Shown here in pieces: positions 26,547 to 36,410 of a stretch of DNA of 60,087 bases. The DNA is from an uncultured Pelagibacteraceae bacterium (GTDB lineage Bacteria; Pseudomonadota; Alphaproteobacteria; Pelagibacterales; Pelagibacteraceae). Position 1 is the first letter of the stretch. Every line of letters starts with the position of its first letter. Location: positions 1-60,087 of the forward strand of contig CACHMJ010000007.1 in NCBI GenBank assembly GCA_902580895.1. Direction: 5' to 3'. The position numbers and the translations under genes were made by a program. The notes beneath the pieces are model-generated. The model was given only the letters and a program-made list of their open reading frames with translations, was not told the origin of the DNA and did no database searches.

Positions 26547-29402
26547 TTAATTTAAAAGTTGTCTTAAAAATTTTCCAGTATAACTCTCATTAATTTTACA
26601 AATTTCCTCTGGCTTTCCTTCTGCGATAATTTTTCCACCTTTAACACCACCTTCAGGTCCCATATCAACAATATAATCTGCTGTTTTTATAACATCTAAA
26701 TTATGTTCAATTACAACAACAGTATTCCCTAAAGCTACAAATGTATGGAGAATTTCAAGTAATTTTTTTATATCATGTTGATGTAAACCAGTAGTTGGTT
26801 CATCTAGTATATACATTGTTCTACCTGTAGATCTTTTTGATAATTCTTTTGCTAATTTGATTCTTTGAGCTTCACCACCTGATAAAGTTGTAGCTTGTTG
26901 GCCGATTTTTATATACCCTAAACCAACTTTCTTTAGTGTGAGTAATTTTGTTTTAATATTAGATATATTTTCAAAGTATTCGCACCCCTCATCAACAGTC
27001 ATATTTAAAACATCAGCAATACTCTTGTCTTTAAATTTAATTTCTAAGGTTTCTCTATTGTATCTAGTGCCTTTGCATTCATCACATTGTATATAAACAT
27101 CTGGCAGAAAGTGCATTTCGTAAGTTATCACTCCATCACCCTCACATGCTTCACATCTACCACCTTTAACATTAAATGAAAATCTACCAGGCTTATAACC
27201 TCTAGACTTTGACTCAGGTAAACCTGTGAACCAGTCCCTAATAGGACCAAACGCGCCTGTATAAGTAGCAGGATTAGATCTTGGAGTTCTTCCAATAGGT
27301 GATTGATCAATATCAATGATTTTATCAATCAACTCTGTTCCTTTAAAACCTTTAAATGGCTTTGGAATTTTTCTAGACTTATTATTGTTTAATGTAAGAT
27401 TTAAAGCATTGTAAAGCGTCTGCAATACAAGAGTAGATTTTCCGCTACCTGATACTCCTGTTACACAAGTTAAACTTCCTAATGGAATTTTTAAGTTAAC
27501 ATTATTAAGATTGTTTCCAGTTGCACCAGTAATTTCTAAAAATCTACCATTCTTGGCCAACCTTCTTTTTGAGGGCACATTTATTTTTAATTTGTTTGAT
27601 AGATATTTTCCAGTAATACTATTTTGATTTTGACTTATTTCTTTAATTGAACCTGCTGCAACAACTTCACCACCTTTGTTACCGGCTTCTGGCCCAAGAT
27701 CAATTATATGATCTGCATTCTCCATTGTTTCAGTATCATGTTCAACTACTATAACTGTATTGCCTAAATCTCTTAATCTTTTTAAGGCATTAATAAGCTT
27801 TACATTATCTTTTTGATGAAGACCTATTGATGGTTCGTCTAAAACATATAAAACTCCAGTTAAACCAGAACCGATCTGTGATGCTAATCTTATTCTTTGT
27901 GCTTCACCACCAGATAAAGTTCCAGACTCTCTTGAAAGAGTAAGATAATCAAGACCAACATTGAGTAAAAAATTTAATCTTTCGTTAATTTCTTTTAAAA
28001 TATGTTCAGCAATTTTAACTTGTCTTTTGTCTAAATTATTTTTTAAATTATCAAACCATATTGCAGCATCAGAAATTGATTTTTCTGTAACTTCACTAAT
28101 ATGAAGACCATCTATTTTTACGCATAATGCTTCATCTTTTAACCTATGACCATTGCATCTTTCACATTTAGTATCTGATTGATATTGAGCAATTTCCTCT
28201 CTTTTCCAGTCACTATCTGTCTCTAGGTATCTCCTTTCTAGGTTATTTATTACACCTTCAAAGGTTTTTTTATGTGAATATTTTTCATAACCATCATCAT
28301 ATGTAAATTTTATTTCCTCATCATCAGATCCATAAAGAATAATATCTTTTATTTTTTTTGGTAATTTTGACCATTTTTCCTCTAGCGAGAATCCATAATG
28401 TTTAGCAAGAGAGCTTAATGTCTGAGCATAATACAATGTTGTTGTTTTTGCCCATGGTTCAATTGCGCCATCAACTATACTTTTTTTCTCATTTGGTATA
28501 ACTAAATTTGGATCAACATTTAGTTTTATTCCAATGCCTTCACATTCTTCACAAGCTCCAAACGGACTATTGAAAGAAAATAATCTTGGTTCAATTTCTT
28601 CTATGGTAAATCCACTTTCAGGACATGCAAATTTGGTTGAAAAAATCAATTTTTCTAATTTTCTAAATTTTTTTGGTAAAGTTTCATCCTCATATTCAAC
28701 AAATAAAAGACCATTAGCTAGTTGTATTGAAGTTTCTATACCTTCAGCGAGACGATTTCCTAAAGATGAATTGAGGACTATTCTGTCGACAAGTATTGAT
28801 AAATCATGTTTAACTTTCTTATTAAGTTCTGGCACTTTTTCAATATCATATAAAACATTATCAATTTTAATTTTTCTAAAACCTCTTTTTTTATAATTTA
28901 AAATCTCTTTTTTATATTCACCTTTCCTCCCTCTAACTACAGGAGCATAAAGATAGATAGTTGATTTTTTTGGTAATCTCTTAATCTTATCTACTATTTG
29001 ACTTATTGTTTGTGACTCGATTGGTTTACCAGTAAAAGGTGAATAGGGAATACCAGCCCTAGCATATAATACCCTCATATAATCATAAATTTCAGTAACA
29101 GTTGCAACTGTAGATCTCGGATTTTTTGATGTATTTTTTTGCTCGATTGATATCGCAGGACTTAAACCCTCTATAAGATCTACATTTGGCTTTTTCATTT
29201 TATCTAAAAATTGTCTTGCATATGCCGATAAACTCTCGACATATCTTCTCTGACCTTCAGCATAAATTGTATCAAACGCCAATGAAGATTTTCCAGACCC
29301 AGATAATCCGGTAATTACAATAAATTTATCTTTTGGAATTTCTAAAGATATATTTTTTAAATTATGTTCTTTTGCACCCTTTATAACTATCTTTTTGATC
29401 AT
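26547..29402 (-). CDS. uvrA: Excinuclease ABC subunit A
   Basis: 951 residues. Damage-recognition ATPase of nucleotide excision repair. Two ABC modules: Walker [16 protein letters not shown] and [13 protein letters not shown], signatures [12 protein letters not shown] and [12 protein letters not shown]. The C-terminal zinc finger is complete (CEACEGDG...CDECKGTR). In the first finger the second Cys is Ser (CPESGF), a change I recall as common in alphaproteobacterial UvrA. Divergent from ssb, as in many bacteria. Confidence 0.97.
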   Translation of the reverse strand: MIKKIVIKGAKEHNLKNISLEIPKDKFIVITGLSGSGKSSLAFDTIYAEGQRRYVESLSAYARQFLDKMKKPNVDLIEGLSPAISIEQKNTSKNPRSTVATVTEIYDYMRVLYARAGIPYSPFTGKPIESQTISQIVDKIKRLPKKSTIYLYAPVVRGRKGEYKKEILNYKKRGFRKIKIDNVLYDIEKVPELNKKVKHDLSILVDRIVLNSSLGNRLAEGIETSIQLANGLLFVEYEDETLPKKFRKLEKLIFSTKFACPESGFTIEEIEPRLFSFNSPFGACEECEGIGIKLNVDPNLVIPNEKKSIVDGAIEPWAKTTTLYYAQTLSSLAKHYGFSLEEKWSKLPKKIKDIILYGSDDEEIKFTYDDGYEKYSHKKTFEGVINNLERRYLETDSDWKREEIAQYQSDTKCERCNGHRLKDEALCVKIDGLHISEVTEKSISDAAIWFDNLKNNLDKRQVKIAEHILKEINERLNFLLNVGLDYLTLSRESGTLSGGEAQRIRLASQIGSGLTGVLYVLDEPSIGLHQKDNVKLINALKRLRDLGNTVIVVEHDTETMENADHIIDLGPEAGNKGGEVVAAGSIKEISQNQNSITGKYLSNKLKINVPSKRRLAKNGRFLEITGATGNNLNNVNLKIPLGSLTCVTGVSGSGKSTLVLQTLYNALNLTLNNNKSRKIPKPFKGFKGTELIDKIIDIDQSPIGRTPRSNPATYTGAFGPIRDWFTGLPESKSRGYKPGRFSFNVKGGRCEACEGDGVITYEMHFLPDVYIQCDECKGTRYNRETLEIKFKDKSIADVLNMTVDEGCEYFENISNIKTKLLTLKKVGLGYIKIGQQATTLSGGEAQRIKLAKELSKRSTGRTMYILDEPTTGLHQHDIKKLLEILHTFVALGNTVVVIEHNLDVIKTADYIVDMGPEGGVKGGKIIAEGKPEEICKINESYTGKFLRQLLN

Positions 29403-29492
29403 AATTTATGTTGCTTTGGCCTAATAAAATTAATATTCAGAGTAAAATTGTGATATAAATTAATTAACTAATAAAATAAATATTAAAATATT

Positions 29493-29948
29493 ATGGCTGG
29501 AAGTTTAAATAAAGTACTTTTAATTGGTCGTTTAGGCGCAGATCCCGAAATCAAGCAAATGGTGAATGGAAAAAGTGTTGCGAGACTTAGTCTTGCAACA
29601 AGTCAATCATGGAAAGATAAAAATACAGGAGAAAAAAAAGAAAAAACCGAATGGCACCGTATAGTTGTATTTAATGAGGGTTTAGTAAATGTTGTTCAAC
29701 AATATCTTAAAAAAGGTGCTCAAGTTTATGTCGAGGGTCAAATATCAACAAGAAAATGGAAAGATGAACAATCGGGACAAGACAAATATTCAACTGAAGT
29801 AGTTATACAAGGCTACAATTCATCTCTTACTATGCTTGGAGGTGGAAATTCAGGCGGCGGTATAGCAAATGATAATTCACAAATATCAAATAATGCTGAG
29901 GATTTATCACAAGTGCAAAATGATATGGACGACGATATTCCATTTTAA
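29493..29948 (+). CDS. ssb: Single-stranded DNA-binding protein
   Basis: 151 residues: OB-fold ([42 protein letters not shown]), a short flexible linker and the acidic tail DMDDDIPF that recruits partner proteins. Five bases before gyrA, divergent from uvrA across a 90-base AT-rich spacer that should hold both promoters. Confidence 0.97.
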   Translation: MAGSLNKVLLIGRLGADPEIKQMVNGKSVARLSLATSQSWKDKNTGEKKEKTEWHRIVVFNEGLVNVVQQYLKKGAQVYVEGQISTRKWKDEQSGQDKYSTEVVIQGYNSSLTMLGGGNSGGGIANDNSQISNNAEDLSQVQNDMDDDIPF

Positions 29949-29953
29949 TCATC

Positions 29954-32533
29954 ATGGAAAAAAACGAAGTTTCTAAAGATAAAAATATAAAATTAATTTC
30001 AATGCATGATGAGATGAGCTCATCTTATCTCTCATATGCTATGAGTGTTATTGTTAGTAGAGCTCTCCCAGATGTTAGAGATGGCTTAAAACCTGTGCAC
30101 AGAAGAATTTTATATGCAATGTATAAGGGTGGTTACGATTGGACGAAACAATTTAGAAAATCTGCAAGAATTGTTGGGGATGTAATAGGTAAATATCACC
30201 CACATGGTGATCAATCAGTTTATGATGCCCTTGTTCGTATGGTTCAGGATTTTTCAATGAGTTTACCTCTCGTTGATGGTCAAGGTAATTTTGGATCTAT
30301 AGATGGTGATCCAGCAGCCGCTATGAGATATACAGAAACTAGATTATCAAAAGTTTCGCAATTTTTAATTGATGATATTGAAAAAAACACAATTGAATTT
30401 AAAAGCAATTATGATGAAACAGAAAAAGAGCCATCTGTATTACCTGCGCAGTTTCCAAATTTGTTAGTAAATGGAGCAGGGGGTATCGCTGTTGGTATGG
30501 CGACAAGTATTCCACCCCATAATTTAGGAGAGATTATTAATGGTACATTAGCTTTAATTGAAAACAAAGATATCAAGATTAAAGATTTAATGAAGCACAT
30601 ACCTGGACCTGATTTTCCAACAGGTGGTGTGATTATTGGTAAAGATATTATTAAACAGGGTTATAACAAAGGTAGAGGCTCTTTTAAAATTAGAGGTGAA
30701 ATATCAAACGAAACTCTTAAAAATGGTAGAGATAGATTAGTTATAAATTCTATTCCTTATCAAGTTAATAAATCTGTGTTGAATGAGAGAATAGCACAAT
30801 TAGTTAGAGAAAAGAAAATAGAGGGTATTAGAGATATACGAGATGAGTCTAACAGAGAAGGTATAAGAGTCTCGATAGATTTAAGAACAGGTGTTGAACC
30901 TGAGACTGTTAAAAGACAATTATACAAGAACACTCAAATAGAAAGTTCATTTGGGTTTAATACTCTTGCAATTGTAGATGGTAAGCCAAAGACTTGTAAT
31001 CTTAAAGAATTTTTAGATAATTTTTTAAAATTCAGAGAAGATGTTGTACTCAAAAAAACAAAATTTGATCTCAATAAAGCAGAAGATAGAGCTCATATCT
31101 TGATTGGTCTATCAGTATCCGTTGAGAATTTAGATAAAGTAATAAAGATTATAAGAGGTTCAAAAACTCCAGATGATGCAAAAAAATCTTTATTAAATAC
31201 TAAATGGAAAATTAATAAATCAAAAAAAATGGTTTCTTTGATAGAGAGCAAAAATTCAAAAGGTTTATATAATTTATCAGTAGTGCAAGTTGAAGCTATA
31301 TTAGAATTAAGATTACAAAAATTGACAGCGCTTGGTATTAATGAAATAGAAGTTGAAATAAAAAAACTGTCTGAGTTAATTTCATCATTAAAAAAAATTA
31401 TATCTTCAAAAAAAGAATTATTAAAAGTAATCAGCAATGAACTTAAAGAAATAAAAGAAAAATATGCAACACCAAGAAGGACAAAAATTATTGATGCGGT
31501 ACTTAATTACGACATTGAGGAAACAATTCAAAAAGAAACTGTTCTTATAACTGTTACTTTACAAGGTTATATAAAAAGAGGATCACTTAAAACTGTAAAG
31601 ATTCAAAAAAGAGGAGGTAAAGGTAAAACTGGTATTACAACTAGAAATGAAGACTCTGTAGTTCAAACTCTATCAGTTAATACTCATACTTCTGTTTTAT
31701 TTTTTTCTACTGAAGGTCTTGTTTATAAAGTAAAAGCATGGAAAATTCCTGAAGGTTCAGCATCATCAAAAGGTAAATCTCTTTTCAATATTTTGCCACT
31801 TAAAAATCATCAATCAATAAGTTCAATTATGCCATTTCCTGAAAGTGATGAAGATCCAAGTAAATATCAGATAGTTTTTGCAACTTCACAAGGCAAAGTT
31901 AGGAAAAATAGTTTAGAAGATTTTGCCTCAATTAATACATCAGGAAAAATAGCAATGAAGCTAGATACTAATGATAAAATAATTGGAGTTAAGATTTGTA
32001 AAGATGATCAAGATATAATTTTAAGTACAAAATTTGGAAAGTGTATTAGATTTGAGTCTAAAAAGTTAAGAATATTTAAGGGAAGATCATCAAAAGGTAT
32101 AAAGGGAATAGAATTAGCATCTAATGATGAAATAGTCTCATTATCAATTATTGATAATAATAAGTTAAAGAAAAATGGAAAAAATACAAAAGATGATAAG
32201 TCTGAATTAGCAGCTAAACAAAAATTTATTTTATCTATTAGTGAAAATGGTTTTGGCAAAAAAACCTCGCATTATGACTACAGAACAACAAATAGAGGTG
32301 GTAAAGGAATTATTGGAATAATTAATTCACCAAGAAATGGAAATATTTCATCATCATTTCCTGTATATGAGGGAGACGAAATTATGATTTCTACAAACAG
32401 GGGTAGAGTGATAAGGTTAGCTGTTAAAGAAATTAGAACAGCTGGAAGAAACACACAAGGAGTAAGAATAATTAAGTTGTCTGGTGATGAAAAAGTTGTT
32501 TCAGCAATTAAAATTGATGATAATTTAATATAA
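29954..32533 (+). CDS. gyrA: DNA gyrase subunit A
   Basis: 859 residues. Catalytic Tyr in [12 protein letters not shown]. The quinolone pocket reads [15 protein letters not shown]: the position of Escherichia coli Ser83 is Gln, while Asp87 is kept. A GyrA-box (QRGGKGK, in [12 protein letters not shown]) and beta-pinwheel repeats mark the C-terminal domain, so this is GyrA and not ParC. A Lys-rich insert lies near residue 735-750. The stop overlaps coaD (TAATG). Confidence 0.96.
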   Translation: MEKNEVSKDKNIKLISMHDEMSSSYLSYAMSVIVSRALPDVRDGLKPVHRRILYAMYKGGYDWTKQFRKSARIVGDVIGKYHPHGDQSVYDALVRMVQDFSMSLPLVDGQGNFGSIDGDPAAAMRYTETRLSKVSQFLIDDIEKNTIEFKSNYDETEKEPSVLPAQFPNLLVNGAGGIAVGMATSIPPHNLGEIINGTLALIENKDIKIKDLMKHIPGPDFPTGGVIIGKDIIKQGYNKGRGSFKIRGEISNETLKNGRDRLVINSIPYQVNKSVLNERIAQLVREKKIEGIRDIRDESNREGIRVSIDLRTGVEPETVKRQLYKNTQIESSFGFNTLAIVDGKPKTCNLKEFLDNFLKFREDVVLKKTKFDLNKAEDRAHILIGLSVSVENLDKVIKIIRGSKTPDDAKKSLLNTKWKINKSKKMVSLIESKNSKGLYNLSVVQVEAILELRLQKLTALGINEIEVEIKKLSELISSLKKIISSKKELLKVISNELKEIKEKYATPRRTKIIDAVLNYDIEETIQKETVLITVTLQGYIKRGSLKTVKIQKRGGKGKTGITTRNEDSVVQTLSVNTHTSVLFFSTEGLVYKVKAWKIPEGSASSKGKSLFNILPLKNHQSISSIMPFPESDEDPSKYQIVFATSQGKVRKNSLEDFASINTSGKIAMKLDTNDKIIGVKICKDDQDIILSTKFGKCIRFESKKLRIFKGRSSKGIKGIELASNDEIVSLSIIDNNKLKKNGKNTKDDKSELAAKQKFILSISENGFGKKTSHYDYRTTNRGGKGIIGIINSPRNGNISSSFPVYEGDEIMISTNRGRVIRLAVKEIRTAGRNTQGVRIIKLSGDEKVVSAIKIDDNLI

Positions 32534-33027
32534 TGTCTAAGACAGCTATCTATCCAGGTACTTTTGATCCAATTACTTTTGGTCATATAGATGTAATAAA
32601 AAAGGCATTAAAATTATTTGATAAAATTGTTGTAGCTGTATCAGATGGTGAAAATAAAGATTATCTATTTGATGCAGAGGAGAGACTAGAAATTGTAAGA
32701 AATGCTCTCTTTAAAGATCTTAAAATGAATAAAAAAAAAATAATTTTAATTTCATTTAAATCATTAACAACTAATCTTTGTAAAAAATACAAATCAAATA
32801 TTATATTGAGAGGACTAAGAGCAGTATCAGATTTTGAATACGAGTTTCAACTCGCTGGTATGAATAGAAAATTGAATAATAATATTGAAACTTTATTTTT
32901 AATGTCAGATGTTGAAAATCAAATCATTTCTTCAAAATTTGTTAAAGAAATCATTAAACTTAATGGAGATATAAAAAAATTCACAACCAAGAGCACTATC
33001 AAAGCTTTGAAAAATAAATATGAATAA
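32533..33027 (+). CDS. coaD: Phosphopantetheine adenylyltransferase
   Basis: 164 residues; the penultimate step of coenzyme A synthesis. Nucleotidyltransferase motif YPGTFDPITFGHIDVI, then ILRGLRAVSDFEYEFQLA and ISSKFVKEI near the end. Coupled to gyrA and overlapping the cyclophilin gene by 8 bases; the gyrA-coaD-cyclophilin order is common in alphaproteobacteria. Confidence 0.96.
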   Translation: MSKTAIYPGTFDPITFGHIDVIKKALKLFDKIVVAVSDGENKDYLFDAEERLEIVRNALFKDLKMNKKKIILISFKSLTTNLCKKYKSNIILRGLRAVSDFEYEFQLAGMNRKLNNNIETLFLMSDVENQIISSKFVKEIIKLNGDIKKFTTKSTIKALKNKYE

Positions 33028-33580
33028 ACTTTTTATAAAGATATTAATTATTTTTTTATTTACAATTAATCAATCGTTAACAGAGGAGAATATAATGATT
33101 TTAAAATTAAAAGATGGTGATGTGAAGATAGAATTATTTTCAGATACAGCACCTAATCATGTCAAAAGAATAAAAGAATTGGCTGATGCTGGTAAATATG
33201 ATAATGTTGTATTTCATAGAGTTATTGACGGCTTTATGGCACAAACGGGTGATGTTAAATTTGGTAATTCTAATTCAGACGATTTTGATTTGAGGAGAGC
33301 TGGAATGGGTGGATCAGATTTACCTGACCTTAAACAAGAATTTAGTAATCTCCCACATGATCGAGGTACATTGTCTATGGCAAGATCATCAGATCCTAAT
33401 AGCGCTAATAGTCAATTTTTTATTTGTTTTAAACCAGCTCCTTTTCTTGATAATCAATATACTGTTTTTGGAAAAGTTATCGAAGGAATGGAATTTGTTG
33501 ATAAGATAAAAAGAGGAGATGAAAATAATAATGGTGCAGTAACCGATCCTGATAAAATTATTAGTTTCAAATCTTTATAG
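33020..33580 (+). CDS. Cyclophilin-type peptidyl-prolyl isomerase, with a possible second internal start
   Basis: 186 residues. An N-terminal hydrophobic segment (KLFIKILIIFLFTINQSLT) looks like an export signal. The isomerase domain starts about residue 27: FHRVIDGFMAQTGD, SANSQFFICF and NQYTVFGKVIEGM carry the active site. A second ATG at 33095 (residue 26) has GAGGAG six bases before it and would give a leaderless cytoplasmic protein of 161 residues. In many relatives two cyclophilin genes stand here, one exported and one not. Confidence 0.92.
   Translation: MNKLFIKILIIFLFTINQSLTEENIMILKLKDGDVKIELFSDTAPNHVKRIKELADAGKYDNVVFHRVIDGFMAQTGDVKFGNSNSDDFDLRRAGMGGSDLPDLKQEFSNLPHDRGTLSMARSSDPNSANSQFFICFKPAPFLDNQYTVFGKVIEGMEFVDKIKRGDENNNGAVTDPDKIISFKSL
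33083..33097 (+). promoter_or_regulatory. Internal ribosome binding site in the cyclophilin gene
   Basis: GAGGAG at 33083-33088, then six bases, then in-frame ATG at 33095. It is a better site than the one in front of the first start codon, which lies inside coaD. Confidence 0.45.
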
Positions 33581-33594
33581 TACTCTGATTTAAA

Positions 33595-34701
33595 TTGAAA
33601 AAATTTGAATTTAAAGTTTTAAAAAAAAATAAATTTGCAAGACTAGGCTTAATTGAAACTCATAGAGGTAAAATTGAAACACCAGCTTTCATGCCTGTGG
33701 GAACTCAGGCTACAGTAAAAGCTTGTACAATAGATGATATAAAAAAAACAGGTTCACAAATTATCTTATCAAATACTTATCATTTAATGATAAGGCCAGG
33801 TGTCAAAAGAATTGAAAATGCTGGTGGACTTCACAAATTTATGAATTGTGATTTACCAATACTTACTGACTCTGGTGGCTTTCAAGTTATGTCCTTGTCA
33901 AAACTAAACAAAATAGATAAAGAAAAAGGTGCAATCTTTAATTCACATATTGATGGAAAAAAGTTTTATCTTAGTCCCGAAGAAAGTATAAAAATACAGT
34001 TAGGACTTAATTCAGATATTGTAATGGTGATGGATGAATGTCCAAAAAAAACTAATGATTATCAAACTATAGATAAATCCATGAATTTGTCTTTGTACTG
34101 GGCTGATAGATCAAAGAAAGCTTTTGGCCATAATCCACAAAAAGCTTTATTCGGTATTGTCCAAGGTGGTTTGTTTAAAGATTTACGAGAAAAATCATTA
34201 AAAGGACTTTTGAAAATTGGATTTGATGGTTATGCTTTAGGCGGTCTAGCTGTAGGAGAGACACAAGATGAAATGTTTACAGTTTTAGACAATATAAAGG
34301 AACATTTACCAAAAGATAAACCCCACTATTTAATGGGTGTTGGTACACCAAACGATATTTTGGGTGCTGTCAAAAGAGGTATTGATATGTTCGATTGTGT
34401 TTTGCCAACTAGATCAGGTAGAACCGGACTTGCTTTTACTTGGCAGGGAAGGGTAAATATTAAAAATAACAAATATCAAAATGATAATACTCCTTTAGAT
34501 CCAGAGTGTAGAAATTTAAATTTGAATAAATATTCAAAAAATTATCTGAATCACTTGTTTAATACAAATGAGATTCTTGGATCAATGATGTTGACATTAC
34601 ACAATATAAATTTCTATCAAGAATTAATGAAAGCAATTAGAGAAAATATCCAAAATGACACATTCGATACTTTTCATGATAAATACATAGATAAGTTGTA
34701 A
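33595..34701 (+). CDS. tgt: Queuine tRNA-ribosyltransferase, zinc site incomplete
   Basis: 368 residues. Exchanges guanine 34 for a queuine precursor in tRNAs with GUN anticodons. TIM-barrel motifs are intact: LTDSGGFQVMSL with the catalytic Asp, and MFDCVLPTRSGRTG. The zinc site is not: Escherichia coli ligands Cys302, Cys304, Cys307 and His333 correspond, without gaps, to Cys305, Asn307, Leu310 and His336 here (PECRNLNL ... LTLHN). The start is TTG at 33595. Follows the cyclophilin by 14 bases. Confidence 0.93.
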   Translation: MKKFEFKVLKKNKFARLGLIETHRGKIETPAFMPVGTQATVKACTIDDIKKTGSQIILSNTYHLMIRPGVKRIENAGGLHKFMNCDLPILTDSGGFQVMSLSKLNKIDKEKGAIFNSHIDGKKFYLSPEESIKIQLGLNSDIVMVMDECPKKTNDYQTIDKSMNLSLYWADRSKKAFGHNPQKALFGIVQGGLFKDLREKSLKGLLKIGFDGYALGGLAVGETQDEMFTVLDNIKEHLPKDKPHYLMGVGTPNDILGAVKRGIDMFDCVLPTRSGRTGLAFTWQGRVNIKNNKYQNDNTPLDPECRNLNLNKYSKNYLNHLFNTNEILGSMMLTLHNINFYQELMKAIRENIQNDTFDTFHDKYIDKL

Positions 34702-34730
34702 ATTGTTAAGGGTTTTTTTTAAATTCATGT

Positions 34731-34758
34731 TTGAAATATTTAGATTATTCTATATATA
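34731..34758 (+). promoter_or_regulatory. Probable sigma-70 promoter of tRNA-Lys
   Basis: TTGAAA, a 16-base spacer, then TATATA; transcription would begin about 12-15 bases before the tRNA. Confidence 0.5.
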
Positions 34759-34780
34759 GATTTCATTCTGAAGTGAATAT

Positions 34781-34856
<76 letters not shown>

Positions 34857-34860
34857 TATT

Positions 34861-35682
34861 TTAAGCAATAGGTGGGTACTTAATAATTATTTCGTTTAAC
34901 CATGTTTGTATATTTCTTATTCTACTATCAGATGAAGGATGAGTGCTCATAAATTGAGGAGGCTCTTTTCCTTTGTTTGCTTCTTTCATTCTCTCCCATA
35001 TTTTTTCTGTTTCTCTAATATCATAACCAGATAAAGACGAAAAAATCATTCCTAAATAATCAGCTTCACTTTCTTGTTTTCTATTAAAAGGATTCATTAT
35101 ACCAATTGAAGATATAAGACCCACTGTGTCCATACCAGTTGATCTATTAATTTGACTTAATGCTCCACCACTAAAAATATCAATAAGAGTGGTACCCGTT
35201 TGCACTAAAACACCACGACTTGCTCTTTCGACAGAATGTTTTGCAACAGCATGAGCAATTTCATGACCCATGACAGCTGCTAATCCATTAGTATTTTTTG
35301 TTATTTTAAGCATACCACTATAAACAGCAATTTTACCTCCAGGCATGCACCAAGCATTTTTTACTTTATCATTATCAATTAAGATATATTCCCAATTAAA
35401 ATTGACTGTCGGATCTGGTAGATTTGATTTATCAAAATAAATTGATATAGCATCTTCCATTTTTTTTCCAATTTCTTTTATTTCATTTATAGATTTTGTG
35501 TCTTTAATTAATTTTTCTTTTTCTTTCACTTTTTCGTAAATTTGTGCGGCCTGAGCATTTAATTTTGCCTCTGGAATCAGCTTCAATTGTTTTCTTTCTG
35601 TTATAGGGGCACTTGTACATGAGTTAATTATAAACCCACAACACCCACAACCTGCATATGTTAAAAATTTTCTTCTATCCAT
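34861..35682 (-). CDS. M48-family metalloprotease, probable Tat-exported lipoprotein
   Basis: 273 residues. Zinc protease motif HEIAHAVAKH and third ligand Glu in QESEADYLG; GGKIAVYSGML is typical of the LoiP/BepA-like M48 family that handles outer-membrane protein quality. The N-terminus MDRRKFLTYAGCGCCGF fits a twin-arginine signal, and IINSC could be a lipobox with Cys as the lipid site. A cysteine cluster CGCC inside the hydrophobic part is odd. It ends 4 bases after tRNA-Lys, convergent with it. Confidence 0.88.
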   Translation of the reverse strand: MDRRKFLTYAGCGCCGFIINSCTSAPITERKQLKLIPEAKLNAQAAQIYEKVKEKEKLIKDTKSINEIKEIGKKMEDAISIYFDKSNLPDPTVNFNWEYILIDNDKVKNAWCMPGGKIAVYSGMLKITKNTNGLAAVMGHEIAHAVAKHSVERASRGVLVQTGTTLIDIFSGGALSQINRSTGMDTVGLISSIGIMNPFNRKQESEADYLGMIFSSLSGYDIRETEKIWERMKEANKGKEPPQFMSTHPSSDSRIRNIQTWLNEIIIKYPPIA

Positions 35683-35712
35683 TTTTATAAGACATTGATA
35701 ATATATTAAATA

Positions 35713-35790
35713 ATGAATCTAAATAATAAAATATTATTAATATTATTCATAATAGCAATAGTTTTTGTGGTATACTCAAGTTTCAAATAA
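35713..35790 (+). CDS. 25-residue membrane peptide coupled to the DUF502 gene
   Basis: ATG at 35713 opens a 25-codon frame, MNLNNKILLILFIIAIVFVV then YSSFK: one hydrophobic helix with Lys near both ends. Its TAA overlaps the ATG of the next gene (TAATG at 35788-35792), the coupling seen elsewhere in this window. No good ribosome site is visible. It may be a real mini-protein, a leader peptide, or chance in AT-rich DNA. Confidence 0.45.
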   Translation: MNLNNKILLILFIIAIVFVVYSSFK

Positions 35791-36410
35791 TGGCAAAACC
35801 AAAGAAAAAAAAATCATTTAGTTTAATTTTAAGAAACTATTTTATTACCGGTGTAGTAGTTTTGATACCTATTGGTTTTACATTATATTTAAGTAAAATT
35901 TTGATTGGTATTTCATCTAATATAATTCCAGAAAATATTAATCCTAATAACTACTTACCTTTTGCAATACCCGGTGTAGAAATTATCATATCAGTAATAT
36001 TTATTACTATTGTTGGTGGTTTATCTTTATCTTTTTTAGGTAAACGAATTCTCAAACTTATTGATGACTTATTTAAAAGAATTCCAGTTTTAAGAACTAT
36101 CTATACTGCAATAGTTCAAATGACAGAAACTTTTTCTAATAAAGATAACAATGATAAAAAAAGTGTTGTTTTAGTTGAGTACCCCAGGAAGGGTGTGTGG
36201 GCCGTTGGTTTTGCTACAAAAGAAAATAAAGGAGAAATGGCAGAAAAAACAAGTAAGAAATTAATAAACGTTTTTGTTCCTACAACACCAAATCCAACTA
36301 GTGGTTTTTTACTCATGTTTCCAATTGATGAAGTAATATATCTTAATATGACATTTGAAGAAGCATCTAAGTTTATTGTTTCGGCCGGAACATCTTCAGG
36401 AAAGAATTAA
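35790..36410 (+). CDS. DUF502 family membrane protein
   Basis: 206 residues with two hydrophobic segments near the N-terminus (NYFITGVVVLIPIGFTLYL and VEIIISVIFITIVGGLSLSF) and a soluble C-terminal half. DUF502 hallmarks are IPVLRTIYTAIVQMTETF, VVLVEYPRKGVWAVGF and FVPTTPNPTSGFLLMFP. Biochemical role unknown. It overlaps the convergent recG by 4 bases; DUF502 next to recG is a common alphaproteobacterial arrangement. Confidence 0.9.
   Translation: MAKPKKKKSFSLILRNYFITGVVVLIPIGFTLYLSKILIGISSNIIPENINPNNYLPFAIPGVEIIISVIFITIVGGLSLSFLGKRILKLIDDLFKRIPVLRTIYTAIVQMTETFSNKDNNDKKSVVLVEYPRKGVWAVGFATKENKGEMAEKTSKKLINVFVPTTPNPTSGFLLMFPIDEVIYLNMTFEEASKFIVSAGTSSGKN

Noticed and set aside
28534-28896. 120-residue frame opposite uvrA
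   Set aside because: Shadow of the uvrA reading frame; no independent support.
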